Positions 6,071 to 9,427 of a stretch of 9,427 bases of DNA are shown here, piece by piece. How positions within the stretch are numbered: the stretch's first letter is position 1; every line of letters starts with the position of its first letter. Location: NCBI GenBank assembly GCA_963975135.1, contig CAXBGQ010000112.1, positions 1 to 9,427 on the forward strand. The letters are read 5' to 3'. A model generated the notes under the pieces. The model did not search any database. It saw only the letters and a program-made list of their open reading frames with translations, and had not been told where the DNA came from. A program made the position numbers and the translations under genes. Origin of the DNA: Alterinioella sp963975135 (lineage in GTDB: Bacteria > Pseudomonadota > Alphaproteobacteria > Rhodobacterales > Rhodobacteraceae).

Positions 6071-6852
6071 CGGCCTGTGAACTCCGGTGGGCGTTTTTGC
6101 AGGAACGCGCTGACGCCTTCGGCGTAATCGGCGCTTTCACCGCAGGTTTTCATGGCATCGGCCTCAAGTTCCAGATGATCCGAGAGCGTGTTGGTGGCGG
6201 CGGCCTGAATGCAGGATTTGGTCAGCGCCAGGCCAAGCGTCGGGCCTGCCGCCAGTTGCGCGGTCAGCGCACGCGCCTCCTGCATCAGAATGTCGTCGGC
6301 ATGAACATCCCAGATCAGCCCCCAATCGGCGGCCTTGCGGGCGGGTAGGGGCATTGCAGTCATCGCCAGCCCCTTGGCGCGGGCTTCACCGATCAAATGC
6401 GGCAAATGCCAGCTGCCGCCGGTATCGGGGATCAGGCCCACCTTGGCGAAAGACTGGATGAATTTGGCGCTCTCAGAGGCCAGAACGATGTCACAGGCAA
6501 GCGCCAGATTGGCCCCGGCCCCGGCGGCGACGCCATTGACAGCACAGATGACAGGGCAGGGCAGGTCGCGGATGCGCCGCACAAGGGGCGCGTAGAAATC
6601 GCGCACCGTGTGGCCCAGATTGGGTGGGCCCTCCATTTTTGCGGGGTCGCGATCGCCCAGATCCTGGCCCGCGCAAAACCCGCGCCCGGCACCTGTCAGC
6701 AGCACGGCACGGGCGTTTTGATCCTGCGCATCCTGCAATGCGGCGGCGAGCGCGACGTGCATTTCATCGTTGAAGGCGTTCAGCCGATCCGGGCGGTTCA
6801 GGGTGATTTCCACCCATTCGCCGTTATTTTCAACGCGTATCGTGTCGCTCAT
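6067..6852 (-). CDS. paaG: 1,2-epoxyphenylacetyl-CoA isomerase PaaG (crotonase family)
   Basis: PaaG converts ring-1,2-epoxyphenylacetyl-CoA to the seven-membered oxepin-CoA and also acts as a Delta3,Delta2-enoyl-CoA isomerase later in the route. The 261-residue protein matches E. coli PaaG (262) from end to end: TLNRPDRLNAFNDEMH (17-32), the oxyanion-hole segments AGRGFCAGQDL (55-65) and NGVAAGAGANLAL (106-118), the catalytic-type aspartate in LIPDTGG (D143), and the C-terminus SADYAEGVSAFLQKRPPEFTG. The start at 6852 is set by homology. The frame is open to 6933, but the extra 27 residues are unlike PaaG and cover the promoter region. Only a weak purine run (GGGAAAG) lies before the ATG. 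It is the first gene of the minus-strand operon, overlapping paaI by 4 bases. Confidence 0.95.
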   Translation of the reverse strand: MSDTIRVENNGEWVEITLNRPDRLNAFNDEMHVALAAALQDAQDQNARAVLLTGAGRGFCAGQDLGDRDPAKMEGPPNLGHTVRDFYAPLVRRIRDLPCPVICAVNGVAAGAGANLALACDIVLASESAKFIQSFAKVGLIPDTGGSWHLPHLIGEARAKGLAMTAMPLPARKAADWGLIWDVHADDILMQEARALTAQLAAGPTLGLALTKSCIQAAATNTLSDHLELEADAMKTCGESADYAEGVSAFLQKRPPEFTGR

Positions 6853-6944
6853 CAGTGGAATCTTTCCCATTCGTCCGACAAACATCTTGCATAAACCGAA
6901 CGGTTGGTCAATAAATTCTCGCGGTGGATTCATGGGGGGTTTCG
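6853..6944. promoter_or_regulatory. Divergent promoter region of the two paa operons
   Basis: These 92 bases separate paaG (leftward) from the hydratase/dehydrogenase gene (rightward) and must hold the start signals of both operons. The stretch 6880-6920 is clearly richer in A/T than its surroundings. Plus strand: TTGCAT (6887-6892), 17 bases, AATAAA (6910-6915). Minus strand: TTGACC (6911-6906), 16 bases, CAAGAT (6889-6884). The -35-like TTGACC is good, the other hexamers are weak, so exact promoters are guesses. A G-rich ribosome binding site (6934-6939) serves the rightward gene. Confidence 0.6.
6895..6908. promoter_or_regulatory. Candidate TetR-family operator
   Basis: The 14-mer ACCGAACGGTTGGT is an imperfect palindrome centred on CG, with 10 of 14 positions symmetrical (ACC-A-CG-T-GGT). 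It fills the spacer between the putative -35 and -10 of the rightward promoter and overlaps the TTGACC of the leftward one. Length, symmetry and placement suit a TetR-family repressor, and the only regulator gene in the window is the TetR gene of the leftward operon. Regulation of both operons from this single site is an inference. Confidence 0.55.
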
Positions 6945-8984
6945 ATGGCGGGCGATGCAGTGGTGCAGGTGACGTGGCAGGGTGATATTGCCTGGGTCAC
7001 CATCGACAACCCGCCGGTCAATGCCACTTCGACAGCGGTGCGCGCCGGTCTGTCGGATGCGGTCGACGCGGTGCTGGGCGCGCGGCTGGCGGTGCTGCAG
7101 GGGGCCGGGCGCTGTTTCATTGCCGGCGGTGACATGTCTGAGTTTGACCGCCCGCCAGAAGCGCCGCATTTGCCCGATGTCGTTGAGAAAATTGAGGATA
7201 GCGCCACGCCATTTCTGGCCATGATGCATGGCTCGGTTCTGGGCGGCGGCTGGGAAATTGCGATGGCCTGCGCCTGGCGGTTTGCGGCCCCAGGCACGCA
7301 AATTGGATTGCCCGAGGTCAATGTCGGCCTCATTCCCGGTGCGGGCGGAACGCAACGTTGCCCGCGTCTGATCGGCATGGCGGCGGCAATAGACATGGCC
7401 TGCCGGGGCTGGATATTCAGCGCCGGGGAGGTGTTGGATCTGGGCGGCATCGACCTGATTACTGCCAATGGCCCGGCGGCGGTGTCAGAGTTCGCCAAAG
7501 CGCTGCCCGCGCGCCCGCAACCGGTGTCACAGCGGATCGCCGAGGCGTTGACGCCCGAGGCGTTGGACGATCTTCGAAAATCGGTAAAGGCGCGGGCCAA
7601 AGGGCAGGCATCGCCCATCGAAAATCTGGAAGCCCTGCAATGGGCAACGCTTCCCTTCGAGGAAGGCCAGCGCAAGGAACGCGCCCGCCATTTGGAACTT
7701 CGCCAAAGCCGTGAAAGCCGCGCCCTGCGGCACGCGTTTTTTGCCGAGCGCCAAGCCGGCAAACCCCGCGCCATTGAGGGGGACACAACACGCGACATCG
7801 CCACGGTCGCGATTGTCGGTGGCGGGCTGATGGGGGCGGGCATTGCGGCGGCGGCGCTTTCGGCAGGCATGAAAACCACGATTGTGGAACGTGACACCGA
7901 CGCGGCGGACGCGGCCACGGCGCGGGTTCACGACCTGTTAGAGGGCGCGTTCAAACGCGGCAAAATCAGCGCAGACGGGGTGGATGCCCAAAAAGCCCTG
8001 TTCCGCGCCGCGCCGCGCTATTCCGCCGCCGCCGATGCCGATCTGGCGATCGAGGCGGTGTTCGAGGATCTGGATGTCAAACGGGACGTGTTCCTTCACC
8101 TCAGCGCCGTGATGCGACCGGATGCGGTTCTGGCGACCAACACCTCCTATCTCGATCCGACGCAGATTTTCGAGGGCATTTCAAACCCGGCGCGCTGTCT
8201 GGGGCTGCATTTCTTTTCGCCCGCGCATGTCATGAAATTGCTGGAGATCGTCCAATGCCCCGCGACTGGCAAGGACGTTCTGGCCACCGGGTTTGCCTTT
8301 GCCCGCAAGCTGAAAAAGATGCCGGTGCTCGCCGGCATTTGCGACGGGTTCATCGGCAACCGCATGCTGGCGGCCTATCGGCGCGAGGCGGAGTATCTGC
8401 TGGCCGATGGCGCGCAGCCCCGTCAGGTCGATTCCGCGATGCGCGAATTCGGGATGCCGATGGGACCGTTCGAATTGCAGGACCTGACGGGCTTGCAGAT
8501 CGGATGGGCCAACCGCAAACGTCATGCCGCCGCCCGTGATCCGGGCGAACGCTATGAGACCATCGCGGATACGCTTTGCGAAATGGGGCGGCTGGGGCAG
8601 CGGGCCGGGATGGGCTGGTATCGCTACGCCCCGGACGACCGAACGCCCATCTCCGATCCGGATGTTGAGGCGCTGATCACGGAATATTCCGCCACGCGCG
8701 GAATCCTGCGCCGCGAATTCAGCGCGGAAATGATCGCAAATCGCCTGCTGGCCGTGCTGGTCAATGAGGGTGCGCGGATCGTTGAGGAAGGCATTGCCGA
8801 GCGGTTTGGCGATGTCGATACGGTGCAGGTCCATGGCTATGGTTTCCCGCGCTGGCGCGGCGGGCCGATGTTTTACGCGTCCGAGCTTGGCTGGGACAAA
8901 CTTGCCGCCGATATGGCCGACGTGGCGGCGGCGAGCCCGGGATCGTGGGTGATTGCCGATCAATTGAAAGGACCGCAGCGATGA
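6945..8984 (+). CDS. Bifunctional enoyl-CoA hydratase / 3-hydroxyacyl-CoA dehydrogenase (FadB/FadJ-like)
   Basis: This 679-residue fusion carries an N-terminal crotonase domain (about 1-180) and a C-terminal 3-hydroxyacyl-CoA dehydrogenase (about 285-679). In the hydratase, both catalytic glutamates of the FadB type are present: E104 in LGGGWE and E124 in GLPEVNVGLIPGAGG. In the dehydrogenase, the NAD loop GGGLMGAG lies at 292-299, NTSYL at 400-404, the catalytic His in LGLHFFSPAHVM (H422) and its partner Glu (E434). ATG 6945 is chosen over an upstream in-frame GTG (6924), because a G-run (6934-6939) stands 5 bases before it. In E. coli the matching paa steps, hydration and dehydrogenation of the ring-opened chain, need separate PaaF and PaaH. 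Here the fused enzyme sits in a paa operon, directly before paaZ with a 4-base overlap, and probably replaces both. General fatty-acid beta-oxidation is the alternative role. Confidence 0.92.
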   Translation: MAGDAVVQVTWQGDIAWVTIDNPPVNATSTAVRAGLSDAVDAVLGARLAVLQGAGRCFIAGGDMSEFDRPPEAPHLPDVVEKIEDSATPFLAMMHGSVLGGGWEIAMACAWRFAAPGTQIGLPEVNVGLIPGAGGTQRCPRLIGMAAAIDMACRGWIFSAGEVLDLGGIDLITANGPAAVSEFAKALPARPQPVSQRIAEALTPEALDDLRKSVKARAKGQASPIENLEALQWATLPFEEGQRKERARHLELRQSRESRALRHAFFAERQAGKPRAIEGDTTRDIATVAIVGGGLMGAGIAAAALSAGMKTTIVERDTDAADAATARVHDLLEGAFKRGKISADGVDAQKALFRAAPRYSAAADADLAIEAVFEDLDVKRDVFLHLSAVMRPDAVLATNTSYLDPTQIFEGISNPARCLGLHFFSPAHVMKLLEIVQCPATGKDVLATGFAFARKLKKMPVLAGICDGFIGNRMLAAYRREAEYLLADGAQPRQVDSAMREFGMPMGPFELQDLTGLQIGWANRKRHAAARDPGERYETIADTLCEMGRLGQRAGMGWYRYAPDDRTPISDPDVEALITEYSATRGILRREFSAEMIANRLLAVLVNEGARIVEEGIAERFGDVDTVQVHGYGFPRWRGGPMFYASELGWDKLAADMADVAAASPGSWVIADQLKGPQR

Positions 8985-9427
8985 GCCTGCAAGAGATTTC
9001 CAGTTTTGCCGCCGGGCATTGGGTGGCACCGGGTGCCGATGCGCGGCTGATTGAAAACGCTGTTACCGGCGCGCCGATGGCGCGGGCGGGAAATGATGCG
9101 CTGGACGTGATGGCGATGCTGGACCATGCGCGAGACGTGGGCGGCCCGGCCCTGCGCCGGTTGGGGTTTCATGACCGCGCCCGGATGCTCAAGGCGCTGG
9201 CGGTGGAACTGGGCAAGCACAAGGCGGCGCTTTATGACCTGAGCTTTGCCACCGGGGCCACGCAATCCGATCACCTGATCGATATTGATGGCGGCATCGG
9301 GACGCTGTTCGTCTTTGCCTCCAAAGGGCGGCGTGAATTGCCGGACGGGCAGGTTTATCTCGATGGCGAGGTCGAACAGCTGAGCCGGGGCGGTACGTTT
9401 CTGGGGCAGCACATCTGCACGCCGATG
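8981..9427 (+). CDS. paaZ: PaaZ, oxepin-CoA hydrolase / 3-oxo-5,6-dehydrosuberyl-CoA semialdehyde dehydrogenase (5' part only)
   Basis: The 149 visible residues are the start of PaaZ, which opens the oxepin-CoA ring with its C-terminal hotdog hydratase domain and oxidises the resulting aldehyde with its N-terminal aldehyde dehydrogenase domain. Only part of the latter is seen. It agrees with E. coli PaaZ through LIENAVTGAP (24-33), PALRRLGFHDRARMLKALA (55-73) and DIDGGIGTLFVFAS (99-112). The frame reaches the window edge without a stop (full length is expected near 680 residues). The ATG at 8981 overlaps the stop of the preceding gene by 4 bases (ATGA), which indicates coupled translation. 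The catalytic Cys and Glu of the dehydrogenase and the whole hydratase domain lie beyond the window, so activity cannot be judged. Confidence 0.93.
   Translation, partial: MSLQEISSFAAGHWVAPGADARLIENAVTGAPMARAGNDALDVMAMLDHARDVGGPALRRLGFHDRARMLKALAVELGKHKAALYDLSFATGATQSDHLIDIDGGIGTLFVFASKGRRELPDGQVYLDGEVEQLSRGGTFLGQHICTPM

Noticed and set aside
6853..6933. N-terminal extension of PaaG by 27 residues
   Set aside because: PaaG homologues begin near the ATG at 6852, and the extension would cover the AT-rich divergent promoter and the palindrome.
8181..9029. Minus-strand frames opposite the hydratase/dehydrogenase and paaZ, including the one at 6908-7918
   Set aside because: They lie opposite genes with clear catalytic motifs and have the composition of reverse-complement high-GC codons.

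Overview
The window looks like a chromosomal segment of a high-GC alphaproteobacterium, most likely a member of the Rhodobacterales (Roseobacter group). The grounds are the strong G/C third-position bias, the gene set, and an intergenic palindrome of a type I associate with this order. It covers much of an aerobic (CoA-epoxide) phenylacetate degradation cluster. No RNA gene, CRISPR array, insertion sequence or prophage signature is visible, and no stretch longer than about 140 bases lacks a gene.

Left part (1-2800, plus strand): the 3' end of paaE, the reductase of the phenylacetyl-CoA epoxidase, is followed 13 bases later by a 250-residue protein that aligns with the catalytic epoxidase subunit PaaA, but with a lysine where one iron-ligand glutamate is expected. 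Next come a GNAT acetyltransferase, a 118-bp palindromic intergenic element whose left end supplies that gene's stop codon, and a poorly characterised alpha/beta-hydrolase-like gene without a convincing start.

Middle part (2730-6852, minus strand): a tightly packed operon read right to left as paaG (epoxide isomerase), paaI (thioesterase), paaK (phenylacetate-CoA ligase), a TetR-family regulator and an EamA/DMT transporter. Its first four genes overlap by 4 bases or are 2 to 4 bases apart.

Right part (6945-9427, plus strand): a fused enoyl-CoA hydratase/3-hydroxyacyl-CoA dehydrogenase, probably doing the work of separate PaaF and PaaH, overlaps by 4 bases the start of paaZ (ring-opening hydrolase/aldehyde dehydrogenase), which runs off the window. 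The two operons diverge from a 92-bp region. It contains one imperfect inverted repeat, ACCGAACGGTTGGT (6895-6908), lying within weak promoter-like elements on both strands. It is the best candidate operator for the TetR protein encoded in the minus-strand operon.

Together: PaaK activates phenylacetate, the PaaABCDE epoxidase (only PaaE is seen here) makes the ring epoxide, PaaG isomerises it to the oxepin, PaaZ opens the ring, and the fused hydratase/dehydrogenase serves the following beta-oxidation steps. PaaI is the thioesterase safety valve. The thiolase PaaJ and PaaABCD are not in the window. The least ordinary elements are the PaaA-like paralogue, the palindromic element next to a possibly damaged hydrolase gene, and the single shared operator.
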